IMG/VR virus record: IMGVR_UViG_3300025674_000217
Location: 1-31,510 of that record
DNA length: 31,510 nucleotides
Reading direction: 5' to 3' (one strand)
Source of the DNA: a virus
The position numbers were made by a program, and so were the translations under genes. Positions 1 to 7,248 of this stretch are shown here, piece after piece. How positions within the stretch are numbered: the first letter of the stretch is position 1; the number at the start of each line of letters is the position of its first letter. A model generated the notes under the pieces. The model did not search any database. It was given only the letters and a program-made list of their open reading frames with translations, and was not told the origin of the DNA.

Positions 1-105
1 GGGGTTCAGGAGGTGCATGAAGACTAGGTCTAACGAGCCTTGCAACAGGGTCCAGAGGTCCATGCGGAGCCTGAAACTAGGGATCAGGGATCCATTTTTA
101 CTTTC

Positions 106-130
106 GGGGGGGGCACTGGGGGAAATCGGG
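106..130 (+). other. Putative G-quadruplex motif
   Basis: An 8-G run (106-113), a 5-G run (118-122) and GGG (128-130) fit the G3+N1-7 pattern four times when the first run is split in two. A further GGGG lies at 145-148. It is the only such cluster noticed in the window and lies in non-coding DNA. Folding is inferred, not shown. Confidence 0.4.
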
Positions 131-375
131 TTCGGAAGACACAAGGGGTCCCTACCTGCGTATAAATTTTTCAAGTTTTGGGAGTTTAGGTGTACAAAGA
201 TACAGTACTATGGGTTCTTTTTTACAATTGACAGACACCATAGACACCTGACAGACACTTTTTTTAAAGAGGTGTCTGTTGTTAACTCTAAGGATTATCA
301 ACGACTTACGTAACGACAGACGCGAAAGACACTTTTTTAGACCCCTAATGAAAAACTTTTTGTTATACCCCTTCG

Positions 376-396
376 TAGGTGTCATAAGTGTCTGTC
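376..396 (+). repeat. 21-bp direct repeat, copy 1
   Basis: This is identical to 462-482, with starts 86 bases apart. It contains both a GGTGTC and a GTGTCTGTC motif of the surrounding repeat family. Confidence 0.85.
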
Positions 397-461
397 CATT
401 CATAAGTCCTTGATTATCTTATATGTTAATAATAGACACTACCCCTTTTTTGGGTGTCTAC

Positions 462-482
462 TAGGTGTCATAAGTGTCTGTC
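462..482 (+). repeat. 21-bp direct repeat, copy 2
   Basis: This is identical to 376-396. It lies immediately upstream of the TTGACA hexamer at 486-491 and of the small terminase gene, so a factor bound here could influence that promoter. Confidence 0.85.
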
Positions 483-485
483 TGC

Positions 486-515
486 TTGACAAACCCTGAC
501 CAATTGTTCATTAAT
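486..515 (+). promoter_or_regulatory. Candidate promoter before the terminase operon
   Basis: TTGACA at 486-491 is a perfect sigma70-type -35 box. With an 18-base spacer, ATTAAT at 510-515 is a 4/6 match to TATAAT. Transcription would start near 522, at the GTG codon at 523, which would make a nearly leaderless message. The -10 match is modest, so this is only a candidate. Confidence 0.3.
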
Positions 516-516
516 T

Positions 517-1068
517 TTGACAGTGCCACGTAAAACAGCTAAGAAAAAAGTGGACCGTCGAACCTACGAGGCGGGAAAACCGAAACAGGTAACCAAGCAA
601 CAGGCAGCGAAGCGAAGCCGTTGTCACCGCAGACGCATGAAAGCAGAAAAGGACATGAAGGAAGCACAGCGCGAACTGGCAAAGGTCGAGAAGGACCTCA
701 GTATCAAGCAGCAGTTTTTGGAAACGATGAGCAAAGCACCTACGCCTGCCGAGCAGCGTAAGGCGTTATTGGCTATGTTTGCCGAGCGGGGTATCAACCC
801 TATTGAGGAGCTGATGCAATTTACCGATGATCCCGACGTAGCAAAGAAGGACAAGATTGCCATTTGGAAGGAGCTTGCGAGCTTCACTCAGCCGAAGTTG
901 AAGAGTGTGGATGTACAGGGGACGATGACGGGTGAGATGAAGATCCTAACGGTTGATTATTCCAAGGTTTCTAAATCTGAGCTTGCCAAAACGGTTGAAG
1001 CGGAGATAGTGGATGAAGAGGATGATTACGACGAATTTTTAAGCGAAGAAGAGAAACATGACACTTGA
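517..1068 (+). CDS. Probable terminase small subunit (TerS)
   Basis: The 183-aa product would recognise phage DNA and load the large terminase. The N-terminus is very basic (Lys/Arg to about residue 50). A coiled-coil-like stretch follows (about 40-70), then a helical middle with PTPAEQRKALLAMFAERGIN-like sequence, PKLKSVDV at about 131-138 (similar in style to TerS proteins), and a strongly acidic tail from about 165. The start is uncertain: TTG at 517 gives the longest frame, while GTG at 523 would give a PRKTAKKK N-terminus and fits the candidate promoter better. No Shine-Dalgarno sequence is visible. The 3' end overlaps the next gene by 11 bases. Position just before TerL is the main support. 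Confidence 0.6.
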   Translation: MTVPRKTAKKKVDRRTYEAGKPKQVTKQQAAKRSRCHRRRMKAEKDMKEAQRELAKVEKDLSIKQQFLETMSKAPTPAEQRKALLAMFAERGINPIEELMQFTDDPDVAKKDKIAIWKELASFTQPKLKSVDVQGTMTGEMKILTVDYSKVSKSELAKTVEAEIVDEEDDYDEFLSEEEKHDT

Positions 1069-1273
1069 TGAGGTAAAGGCGGTTGTATCGGAGCATTTCA
1101 CGAACTATGTGGTCGTGGTGCTGGACGATGAAACTGGCTGTCTCGATTACAGGTTCAACAACGACAAGATTGGTAAGATGCTGCTACAGGAAGCTCGTTC
1201 CGATATTATAAGCTACGAAGTGGACTATGATGTGGAGTGGGACGAGGAAGAAGTAGAGGGCGACGAGTTTTAA
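1058..1273 (+). CDS. Small acidic protein of unknown function
   Basis: I do not recognise this 71-aa protein. It is highly acidic, with a C-terminus made almost only of Asp, Glu and hydrophobics. The middle (NYVVVVLDDETGCLDYRF) looks like a small beta-rich fold. The gene starts inside the end of the small terminase gene and stops one base before the large terminase ATG, so it is translationally linked to the packaging genes. A packaging accessory role is inference from position only. A purine-rich stretch (AAGAAGAG) precedes its ATG. Confidence 0.65.
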   Translation: MTLDEVKAVVSEHFTNYVVVVLDDETGCLDYRFNNDKIGKMLLQEARSDIISYEVDYDVEWDEEEVEGDEF

Positions 1274-1274
1274 T

Positions 1275-2588
1275 ATGGACGTACAGGTTCCTGCACAGGG
1301 ATGGCAGCCGAGACATTATCAGTTGCCGCTGCTGAAGTATATGACACAGAACAAGCGTGGACTACGTGCGGTAGTTGCGTGGCATCGTCGTGCGGGTAAG
1401 GATTTGACCTGTGTGAACATTGTGGCGATCAAGGCACTCCAGCGCGTGGGTACGTATTGGTACGTTTTGCCGTATGGTAATCAGGCGCGTCGTATTGTGT
1501 GGAACGGCATGACTGGCGAGGGCAAGAAGTTCATTGATTATTTTCCGAAGGAGATTGTTGAGCGGAAGAGTGAGCAGGAGATGCGGATTCACTTGAGCAA
1601 TGGTTCGGTGATTCAGTTGATGGGATCGGATGACCCTGACAAGATGGTTGGCGCGAACCCAGTTGGAGTTGTGTTCTCTGAGTATAGTATCTCTGATCCG
1701 TCTGCATGGCAGTTGATCAACCCAATTCTAGCGGAGAATGGTGGCTGGGCATTGTTCAATGGTACACCGCGTGGTGAAAATCACTTTTACAAGATGCTGT
1801 TGAAGGCGCAGTCTGACGGTACTTGGTACAGTAGTCACTTGTCGGTTAAGGATACGAAAGCGATTCCAGCGGAAGAGATACGGAAGGCTCGTGACGAGTT
1901 GAATAACGAGGCACGTTTCCAGTCGGAGTACATGTGCTCGTTTAAGACTCCCGTGGAGGGGAGTTACTACGGAAGTTATATTAGTAAGTTGTACAAGGAG
2001 AAGCAGATCCTTGATACATTGAGTCCAGACCCGTCGTTGCCAGTGCATACGGCATGGGACTTGGGGATGGACGACGCTACGACTATTTGGTTTGTACAGC
2101 TGTTCAAGAATGAGATCCGTGTGGTTTATTATTATGAGAACAGCGGTGAGGGCTTGCCTCACTATGCGCGGGAGCTGAACAGGTTCGCTGTACAGAAGGA
2201 CGTTATTTATGGTAAGCACTATGCGCCCCATGACATTAAGGTTCGTGAATTGGGTACGGGTAAGAGTCGGCTGGAGATAGCACGGAGCATGGGTCTGAAG
2301 TTCACACCAGTAAAGAAGTTGCCGATCATTGACGGCATCGATGCGGTTCGTTCGATCTTGCCGCGCTGCTGGTTTGCACGGAACGATTGCGCTCGTGGTC
2401 TTGAGGCGTTAAAGGGATACCACAAGGAGTTTGATTCCAGTCGCGGTGTGTTTCGTAAGACACCTGTTCACGATTCTAATTCTCACGGCGCGGATGCCTT
2501 TCGAACACTGGCTGTTGGGTTGAAGCAGCCGAAACTGGACAACAAGAAACAGAAAACAACATATGACGTCGCAGCAGTTAGATGGTGA
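1275..2588 (+). CDS. terL: Terminase large subunit
   Basis: This 437-aa packaging motor has an N-terminal ATPase that drives DNA into the prohead and a C-terminal nuclease that cuts concatemers. Visible motifs are a variant Walker A (WHRRAGKD, residues 36-43), a Walker B ending FSEY (134-137) with Glu136 as likely catalytic Glu, and a coupling motif NGTPRG (162-167). RNase H-like nuclease acidic residues follow: Asp262 in TAWDLGMDD, Asp320 in APHD and Asp408 in SHGADAFR. The length is normal for the family. The ATG follows the preceding stop by one base in an AT-rich context (TTTTAATATG). The 3' end overlaps the next gene by 26 bases. Confidence 0.95.
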   Translation: MDVQVPAQGWQPRHYQLPLLKYMTQNKRGLRAVVAWHRRAGKDLTCVNIVAIKALQRVGTYWYVLPYGNQARRIVWNGMTGEGKKFIDYFPKEIVERKSEQEMRIHLSNGSVIQLMGSDDPDKMVGANPVGVVFSEYSISDPSAWQLINPILAENGGWALFNGTPRGENHFYKMLLKAQSDGTWYSSHLSVKDTKAIPAEEIRKARDELNNEARFQSEYMCSFKTPVEGSYYGSYISKLYKEKQILDTLSPDPSLPVHTAWDLGMDDATTIWFVQLFKNEIRVVYYYENSGEGLPHYARELNRFAVQKDVIYGKHYAPHDIKVRELGTGKSRLEIARSMGLKFTPVKKLPIIDGIDAVRSILPRCWFARNDCARGLEALKGYHKEFDSSRGVFRKTPVHDSNSHGADAFRTLAVGLKQPKLDNKKQKTTYDVAAVRW

Positions 2589-2943
2589 TCATCTGTCGAT
2601 GATCGATGAGGCGGTGATTAGATATCACGCAAAGGGCGAGGATTTTATAGCCTTGCTAGACCAGCATTTAAATTTTCGCGCGCCTGAGGAGAAGTACGTG
2701 TACAGCGGACCCGATTGTCTGGTGCTGGCACGAGTCGAGGAGGACGAGGAACATGGTCGATACTGGTACGTGGCGTATGCTGCGTCTAAGAACAAGCAGC
2801 CAATCAAGCAGTTTCTGGAATTAGCACCATACAAGCTTGACAGTGTATGCTTTAGTAGGTATCGAAATATGACAAAGGATTCTCCTGAGATTAATAAATT
2901 TTACAAATGGGATAGATTAGAAAGGTATTTTTATGGGAAGTAG
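2563..2943 (+). CDS. Conserved-looking phage protein of unknown function
   Basis: The 126-aa product lies between terminase and portal genes and overlaps both neighbours (26 bases with TerL, 11 with the polyproline gene). It has a mixed alpha/beta composition. RYWYVAYAASK and VCFSRYRNM are the most distinctive stretches. The region around WYVAY might suggest an acetyltransferase-like (GNAT-type) sheet, as in T7 gp13, but I see no acetyl-CoA loop. Function is therefore unassigned; a head or packaging role is inferred from place alone. Confidence 0.7.
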   Translation: MTSQQLDGDHLSMIDEAVIRYHAKGEDFIALLDQHLNFRAPEEKYVYSGPDCLVLARVEEDEEHGRYWYVAYAASKNKQPIKQFLELAPYKLDSVCFSRYRNMTKDSPEINKFYKWDRLERYFYGK

Positions 2944-3163
2944 ACCAAAAGCACCACCACCTCCTCCACCACCACCTCCACCGCCCCCGCCACCCGCTCC
3001 AGCCCCGAGGCAGCCGATCAAGCAGGCGACTAGACCAACCACAACCAAACCTACCTTCAAGAGCCTTGTAAATAGCGCGATGTTGGCGCGTAGACCTTCT
3101 GCGTTGGAGCAGAAGCGTCGTAGCACTTCAGCGACAGGTATGGGTCTTGGATCTAAGATGTAG
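2933..3163 (+). CDS. Small polyproline protein upstream of the portal
   Basis: The 76-aa protein has 14 consecutive prolines from about residue 8 (codons CCA, CCT, CCG and CCC mixed), then an Ala-Pro stretch, a basic middle and a Gly/Met-rich end (TGMGLGSKM). A run this long should stall ribosomes unless elongation factor P acts. AAAGG sits about 7 bases before the ATG, one of the few plausible Shine-Dalgarno sites here. The stop TAG is directly followed by the portal ATG. Mixed codon use shows the proline tract is kept at the protein level rather than being simple DNA repeat expansion. Function is unknown. Confidence 0.75.
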   Translation: MGSRPKAPPPPPPPPPPPPPPAPAPRQPIKQATRPTTTKPTFKSLVNSAMLARRPSALEQKRRSTSATGMGLGSKM

Positions 3164-4780
3164 ATGGACGCTCTTAAGCAGAGATACGAGGAACTAAAAC
3201 TTTTGCGGTCGAATCTCGACCACATGTTTATTGATGCCCAGCGGTATGTGCGTCCGAACTCAAACGAGTTCGACCACCACCACACAACACGTAAAGACGA
3301 TGACTCGCGAGAGATTTTCGACGACACTGCCGTCTGGTGCAATCAAATGTTTGCTAACGGTCTGGCTTCGAATATTATACCGAAGTCAGATCGTTGGATG
3401 TATCTCCGTGCTAAGGATATCCCAACAGCTGAGTTAAACCCACAGGAACTGACATATCTGCAGAAGGTATCTGATCGTATTCTGCATGAGCTGGCTTTGC
3501 CAGAGTCGCAGTTTTATTCGTCGTCCCATGAGTGCTTCCTAGATATCGGAGCGTACGGTACGTCACCAGTGCAGGTATCTTATCAGGATGGGGTGGTTAA
3601 CTTCCGTACTCGTCCGTTGTCTGACACATTCTTTGATGTGGATTCACACGGACGTGTGGACACTGTATTCTATCGCTGTTACAAAACAGCACGTCAGTTA
3701 CTGCAGATGTTCCCACAGGTCGCGGACATGCAGGGTTTTGACAAGAATCGTGGTATTAGTTCTAAGTATGAGCTAATCTACACCATTGAACCTAGTAAAG
3801 ACAAGCGGGCTAAGAAGGGTGGTCGTGTAGGACCCGAGCGTCCTTACACAGTTACTTATTGGTGTCCATCATTTAAAGAGCCTCTCAAGGTAGACGGCTC
3901 AAGTTATTTTACATTCTTAGTACCTCGGTGGTCTAAGTTAGCGGATGAGGTATACGGACGTGGACCAGCATTTACCTGCTTGTCTCAGATCCGTGTGCTC
4001 AATAAGATGGTCAAGGAAGTCTTGATTTCATCCGAGTATTTGAATTTCCCGACACTGACAGCCGAAGAGGACAGTATTATGCTGCCCATGAAGTACGGCT
4101 CACGTCAGGTGATGTTCCACGAAGCTGGTAGCAATCCGCCGTCGCCGATTATGGCGGGCAACCAGCCACAGTATATGATGGATATGATCCGCATGTATCG
4201 TGAAACAATTAATCGCTCATTCTTTGTTGACCAGATTATCCGTCAGGAGAAGAAGGAGCGTCAGAGTGTAACTGAGATTCAGGACACTCGTGGTCAGATG
4301 CTGAACCAGTTGGCTCCACTCATCAATCGCATGGAGTCTGAGTATATTGGACCAGCAATTGAGATTACGTACGAGATGCTTGATCGTGCTGGTGAGTTAC
4401 CAGATGCACCTGAGTCGATGCAGGGCGTGGAGTTAGAGATTGCGTATGCAAGTCCAGCAGCGCAGGCTCAGTATTCAACACGACTTTCTGACATGAGCGC
4501 ATTTATGCGTGACATCGCGCCGTTGGCACAGGTTAAGCCTGAGTTAATGGAGGCACTTAATGAGCGTGAATTATTTGAGGACTATGCACGTTTCCGCAAC
4601 GTCAAGCCTTCGGTAATTCGCTCTGAACAAGAACTACAGGAAATGAGACAAGGAGCTGCCGAGCAACAACAGATGATGCAGGCAGCACAAGCTGCCCCAC
4701 AGATAGGGGGCGCAATAAAAGATATTGCTCAGGCTAAGTCGATTGACCCAGAGGGGGTTGGTCAACTTCTAAATATATAA
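3164..4780 (+). CDS. Portal (head-to-tail connector) protein
   Basis: The 538-aa product forms the dodecameric ring at one capsid vertex through which DNA enters and leaves. Length and sequence style match T7 gp8 (about 535 aa): an N-terminal helix with RYEELKLLRS, then RYVRP, then the ANGLASNIIPKSDRWM region, a long helical crown or stem around residues 330-390 (RETINRSFFVDQI to QETRGQML-type sequence), and a Gln/Ala-rich C-terminus. Its ATG abuts the previous TAG. It is followed after one base by a small Bbp19-like gene and then the scaffold, the usual podovirus order. Confidence 0.93.
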   Translation: MDALKQRYEELKLLRSNLDHMFIDAQRYVRPNSNEFDHHHTTRKDDDSREIFDDTAVWCNQMFANGLASNIIPKSDRWMYLRAKDIPTAELNPQELTYLQKVSDRILHELALPESQFYSSSHECFLDIGAYGTSPVQVSYQDGVVNFRTRPLSDTFFDVDSHGRVDTVFYRCYKTARQLLQMFPQVADMQGFDKNRGISSKYELIYTIEPSKDKRAKKGGRVGPERPYTVTYWCPSFKEPLKVDGSSYFTFLVPRWSKLADEVYGRGPAFTCLSQIRVLNKMVKEVLISSEYLNFPTLTAEEDSIMLPMKYGSRQVMFHEAGSNPPSPIMAGNQPQYMMDMIRMYRETINRSFFVDQIIRQEKKERQSVTEIQDTRGQMLNQLAPLINRMESEYIGPAIEITYEMLDRAGELPDAPESMQGVELEIAYASPAAQAQYSTRLSDMSAFMRDIAPLAQVKPELMEALNERELFEDYARFRNVKPSVIRSEQELQEMRQGAAEQQQMMQAAQAAPQIGGAIKDIAQAKSIDPEGVGQLLNI

Positions 4781-4781
4781 T

Positions 4782-5060
4782 ATGAATCTACATCTAATGA
4801 ACCTTAAGCGGCTTCGTAAAAAAGCTCAGCTTAGGGAGGATTTGACTCAGATACTCAACACCCCAGAGGGTAAGCGGTTTTTTGCTGTGCTGCTGCGAGA
4901 GTGTCATGTAACCAAGCCAGTGTTTCACAGTGATGAGTCCAAGCTTCGTGAGAGTGAGGGGCGTCGTCGTTTGGCAATGAGCTTTTTGAATCTACTAGCG
5001 GAGGATGATCCTCAGCAGTTAATAAGTAAAATAGAACAGGAAAACCAAAACGATGAGTGA
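4782..5060 (+). CDS. Bbp19-like small head protein
   Basis: The 92-aa protein has an N-terminal basic helix, ILNTPEGKRFFAVLLREC in the middle and ESEGRRRLAMSFLNLL downstream. This pattern (small protein with TPEGR and EGRR boxes) is what I recall for the Bbp19 family found between portal and scaffold or capsid genes of podoviruses. The exact role is not known to me. ATG at 4782 follows the portal stop by one base in a TATAATATG context without a Shine-Dalgarno sequence. A second ATG six codons in is possible. It overlaps the scaffold gene by 8 bases. Confidence 0.75.
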   Translation: MNLHLMNLKRLRKKAQLREDLTQILNTPEGKRFFAVLLRECHVTKPVFHSDESKLRESEGRRRLAMSFLNLLAEDDPQQLISKIEQENQNDE

Positions 5061-5979
5061 AGAAACTACAGAAGGTTTGGGTAGCGGGTTAACAGAGACA
5101 CCCGTCCAGACTGAGAGTAACGTCACAGAGTCTGCACCAAGTGTAGATTTTGGTAGCGAAGATATGTATCGGCAGTTTGTTGATACACTACCAGAGGATG
5201 TACGCGGTGCAAAAGCACTACAAGAGACAAAAGACTTTGCATCTCTTGCAAACCAGATGTTAAACGCTCAAAGTGCTTTGGGTAAGAAACGTCTTGAAGC
5301 ACCACAGGAAGACTGGGGTGATGATCAATGGGAGGAGTTTTATGGAAACTTACGCCCAGAGAATGATGAGTACTCAGTACCCGAAGAGATTCAGCTACCA
5401 GAGGGTTTTGACGGTGTTGAAGCTCCTCAGTTTGACGACGATACAGTCCAAGAACTTGTAGATTTTGCAGGTGAGCTTGGACTAACTCAGCGTCAATTTG
5501 ATCAGCTATACAATCGCTACGGTCAGATGTATGCCGAAGGCAATCAGCAGCTCACTGGTAATCAGGAAGAGACACTGAAAGAGTACAAAGCAGCCTTACA
5601 TGCTGATTGGAAGGATGACTTTGATGTCAATCTTAAGGGAAGTAAGGAGGCATTTTCTGCGCTTTCTCAGGAGATCCCAGAGCTTAATGATCTCATTCAA
5701 GATCCCACAGTTGCAAACCACCCAGCTACATTAAAATTGTTCCATAAATTAGCTGGCACAATGGGTGATACATTACCACCGTCAGGTAGCAACGTACCGT
5801 CTGCTTTTGGCAGTGGCTCAGTTCAGGGTATTCGTGCGCAGATTCAAGATTTGGATGCATCTAATTCCGAGTTGATTTTGTCGAATCCTTCGTCGCTACC
5901 AATGGCTGATCGTGCAAAGCGTCAGCAAATCCTTGACAAACGTGCACAGCTTTATGCTCAGCTGTACGGAGAAGGTTAA
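5053..5979 (+). CDS. Capsid assembly scaffolding protein
   Basis: The 308-aa protein guides capsid assembly and is removed from the mature head. Evidence is its place directly before the major capsid gene, its very acidic N-terminal half (Glu/Asp/Thr rich to about residue 150), a helical Gln-rich middle (LTQRQFDQLYNRYGQMYAEG at about 140-160) and a basic C-terminal helix (RAKRQQILDKRAQLYAQ) that would bind capsid subunits. Length matches T7 gp9 (about 307 aa). AGGA lies about 11 bases before the ATG. A strong terminator follows the gene. Confidence 0.88.
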   Translation: MSEETTEGLGSGLTETPVQTESNVTESAPSVDFGSEDMYRQFVDTLPEDVRGAKALQETKDFASLANQMLNAQSALGKKRLEAPQEDWGDDQWEEFYGNLRPENDEYSVPEEIQLPEGFDGVEAPQFDDDTVQELVDFAGELGLTQRQFDQLYNRYGQMYAEGNQQLTGNQEETLKEYKAALHADWKDDFDVNLKGSKEAFSALSQEIPELNDLIQDPTVANHPATLKLFHKLAGTMGDTLPPSGSNVPSAFGSGSVQGIRAQIQDLDASNSELILSNPSSLPMADRAKRQQILDKRAQLYAQLYGEG

Positions 5980-6004
5980 AAGTACTTGACAACACCAATT
6001 CACT

Positions 6005-6038
6005 GGGCTATCTAGGACATACTGGGTAGCCCTTTTTT
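6005..6038 (+). terminator. Rho-independent terminator after scaffold gene
   Basis: An 11-bp stem (GGGCTATCTAG 6005-6015 with CTGGGTAGCCC 6022-6032, some G-T pairs) with a 6-base loop is followed by TTTTTT (6033-6038). It separates scaffold from capsid and implies that the capsid gene needs its own promoter or relies on readthrough. Confidence 0.85.
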
Positions 6039-6151
6039 GGGTCCAGAGACAGCTTTGGAAAGCCGTTAGTTACGTCATAACTAGAAGAGTCCGTAAGGGT
6101 AGCTCGTCGAAAAACAAACTATCTTAAATTAACTTCTAATTATTATATATT
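6039..6151 (+). promoter_or_regulatory. Structured leader of the major capsid gene
   Basis: These 113 bases between terminator and capsid ATG contain two small hairpins: GCTT/AAGC around 6052-6063, and a 7-bp stem TTAGTTA 6066-6072 with TAACTAG 6078-6084 and a CGTCA loop. A very AT-rich stretch runs to the ATG. The first ten bases, GGGTCCAGAG, recur at 48-57. No confident promoter is visible. A stabilising 5' UTR or a phage-specific promoter is possible. Confidence 0.4.
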
Positions 6152-7195
6152 ATGGCATTATCAGCAGTAGGTTCGCAGGGCTACTCCACAGGAAGTGGTT
6201 CTGCTAACGATTATATTGAAAAAGCATACGTTGCAGCTTTCCGTGAAGGATTCGAACAAGCGTTCCAGCAATCCGAATCGAAGCTTCAACCGTATTTCGA
6301 ACAGGAAACACAGAACGAAGAGTATCAGTACTTTGACCGTATCGGCAAAGCCGAGGACATGTCGGAAGATACTTCTCGTTTTGGTACTAACCCCAATAGC
6401 GAAATCAATCACGACCGTCGTCGCATCGGTCTTAAGGACTACGAACTCGGTAAGTATATCGACGAGAAGGATCTTAAGCGTGTGATCACCGATCCAATGA
6501 ATGCCTACACTCAGGCACTTCTTGCTTCGGGTAAGCGTAAGATTGATGACATCATTATCGACAAGTTCTTTGGCGATGCATACACTGGTAAGAGTGGCGG
6601 TACAACCGTTACCTTCGCAGAAGGTGCTGGTGACGAAGATCGCACTAACATTGTTGTTGGTGCTGTCTCTGCTGGTGACATTACTGCAGCTGGTGATTAT
6701 GTAGTTGCTGGTGGAAACACCGAAGGTTTCTCCGTTGGTGCAAACTTTGGTGGATCAGCTTCTGGTCTTACACTAGCTAAGCTACGTGCAGCACGCCGCA
6801 CAATGCTTCGTCTGCATGCAATTGATCAGGACGAAACCGTCAACTGTTTTGTTACGGCTAAGCAGCTGGATGACCTCTTGGGCATCACAGAAGTTGTTAG
6901 CTCTGACTTCGCAGTTCGCAAAGCTCTTGCCGAAGGTAGCGTAACTACGTTCCTTGGCTTCCGTTTCATCCACTGTGAGCGTCTACCGCTTTCAACGGGT
7001 ACAGGCGGCGACGAGCGTCGTGTGATTGTTGCTACCGACAAGGCACTTAAGATGTCTGTTGGTACAGGACTTAAGGGCGACATGTGGCGCGATCCTTCCA
7101 AGAAAAACATCCCTTACATCTACTTTAAGCTCTGTGCAGATGCTTCTCGTATGTGGGGTGAAGTTTCTGGAGAGATCCGTTGTAACGAATCCTAA
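6152..7195 (+). CDS. Major capsid protein
   Basis: The 347-aa protein, probably with an HK97-type fold like T7 gp10, builds the icosahedral head. Support is its position after the scaffold, its length, the N-terminal Gly/Ser-rich arm followed by an AYVAAFREGFEQAFQQ helix (about 25-40), the DRRRIGLKDYELGKYIDEKDL segment (about 88-110), and a C-terminal domain with MWRDPSKKNIPYIYFKLCADASRMWGE-type sequence. The start context ATTATGGCA, with Ala as second residue, recurs at the other presumed abundant proteins. Terminators on both sides make it an isolated transcription unit, as expected for the most abundant virion protein. Confidence 0.92.
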   Translation: MALSAVGSQGYSTGSGSANDYIEKAYVAAFREGFEQAFQQSESKLQPYFEQETQNEEYQYFDRIGKAEDMSEDTSRFGTNPNSEINHDRRRIGLKDYELGKYIDEKDLKRVITDPMNAYTQALLASGKRKIDDIIIDKFFGDAYTGKSGGTTVTFAEGAGDEDRTNIVVGAVSAGDITAAGDYVVAGGNTEGFSVGANFGGSASGLTLAKLRAARRTMLRLHAIDQDETVNCFVTAKQLDDLLGITEVVSSDFAVRKALAEGSVTTFLGFRFIHCERLPLSTGTGGDERRVIVATDKALKMSVGTGLKGDMWRDPSKKNIPYIYFKLCADASRMWGEVSGEIRCNES

Positions 7196-7203
7196 TCTTA
7201 ACC

Positions 7204-7246
7204 GTAGCCTCCCCTGTAAATTCGGGGGAGGCTACTCCCTTTTTTT
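7204..7246 (+). terminator. Rho-independent terminator after capsid gene
   Basis: An 11-bp GC-rich perfect stem (GTAGCCTCCCC 7204-7214 with GGGGAGGCTAC 7225-7235) is followed by TCCC and seven Ts (7240-7246). The T run ends two bases before the ATG of tail tube A at 7249. Transcripts that read through carry the hairpin right at the next start codon. Confidence 0.9.
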
Positions 7247-7248
7247 AT

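Larger units (their letters stand above)
137..482. repeat. AGACAC/GTGTCT repeat cluster
   Basis: The hexamer AGACAC or its complement GTGTCT occurs at 137, 233, 242, 253, 272, 327, 388, 434, 454 and 474. Several copies form inverted pairs: ACAGACAC 251-258 with GTGTCTGT 272-279, and AGACAC 434-439 with GTGTCT 454-459. A 21-base stretch is perfectly repeated at 376-396 and 462-482; it begins TAGGTGTCATAAG and ends TGTCTGTC. The arrangement resembles an iteron or operator array just upstream of the terminase operon. Confidence 0.75.
1..516. other. Non-coding leader / possible control region
   Basis: No credible gene is seen in these 516 bases. Open frames here are short, of odd composition and have no recognisable family. 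Bases 5-75 can fold back on themselves (TTCAGG 5-10 with CCTGAA 70-75, GCATG 15-19 with CATGC 61-65). A G-rich stretch lies at 106-130, and AGACAC/GTGTCT motifs crowd 137-482. The region precedes the packaging and head operon. It could hold an origin, late promoter, regulator binding sites or packaging signals; the sequence alone does not decide between these. Confidence 0.6.

Noticed and set aside
1-80. tRNA gene
   Set aside because: The arms do not form a cloverleaf, and no T-loop or anticodon stem of correct size is present.
17-313. 98-codon plus-strand open frame in the left non-coding region
   Set aside because: It crosses the G-rich tract and the repeat array, has odd composition and no recognisable family or start signal.
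152-403. 83-codon minus-strand open frame in the same region
   Set aside because: It is made largely of the repeat array read in reverse and has no gene context on that strand.
137-482. CRISPR array
   Set aside because: Repeats are only six bases with irregular spacing and both orientations; only one 21-base pair is long.
2917-3342. Minus-strand frame with a long glycine run
   Set aside because: It is the antisense shadow of the polyproline codons; the plus-strand gene fits the operon with tight junctions.
5986-6014. TTGACA with TATCTA at 17-base spacing as a capsid promoter
   Set aside because: The -10 is poor (3/6) and lies inside the terminator stem, so transcripts would start within the hairpin.
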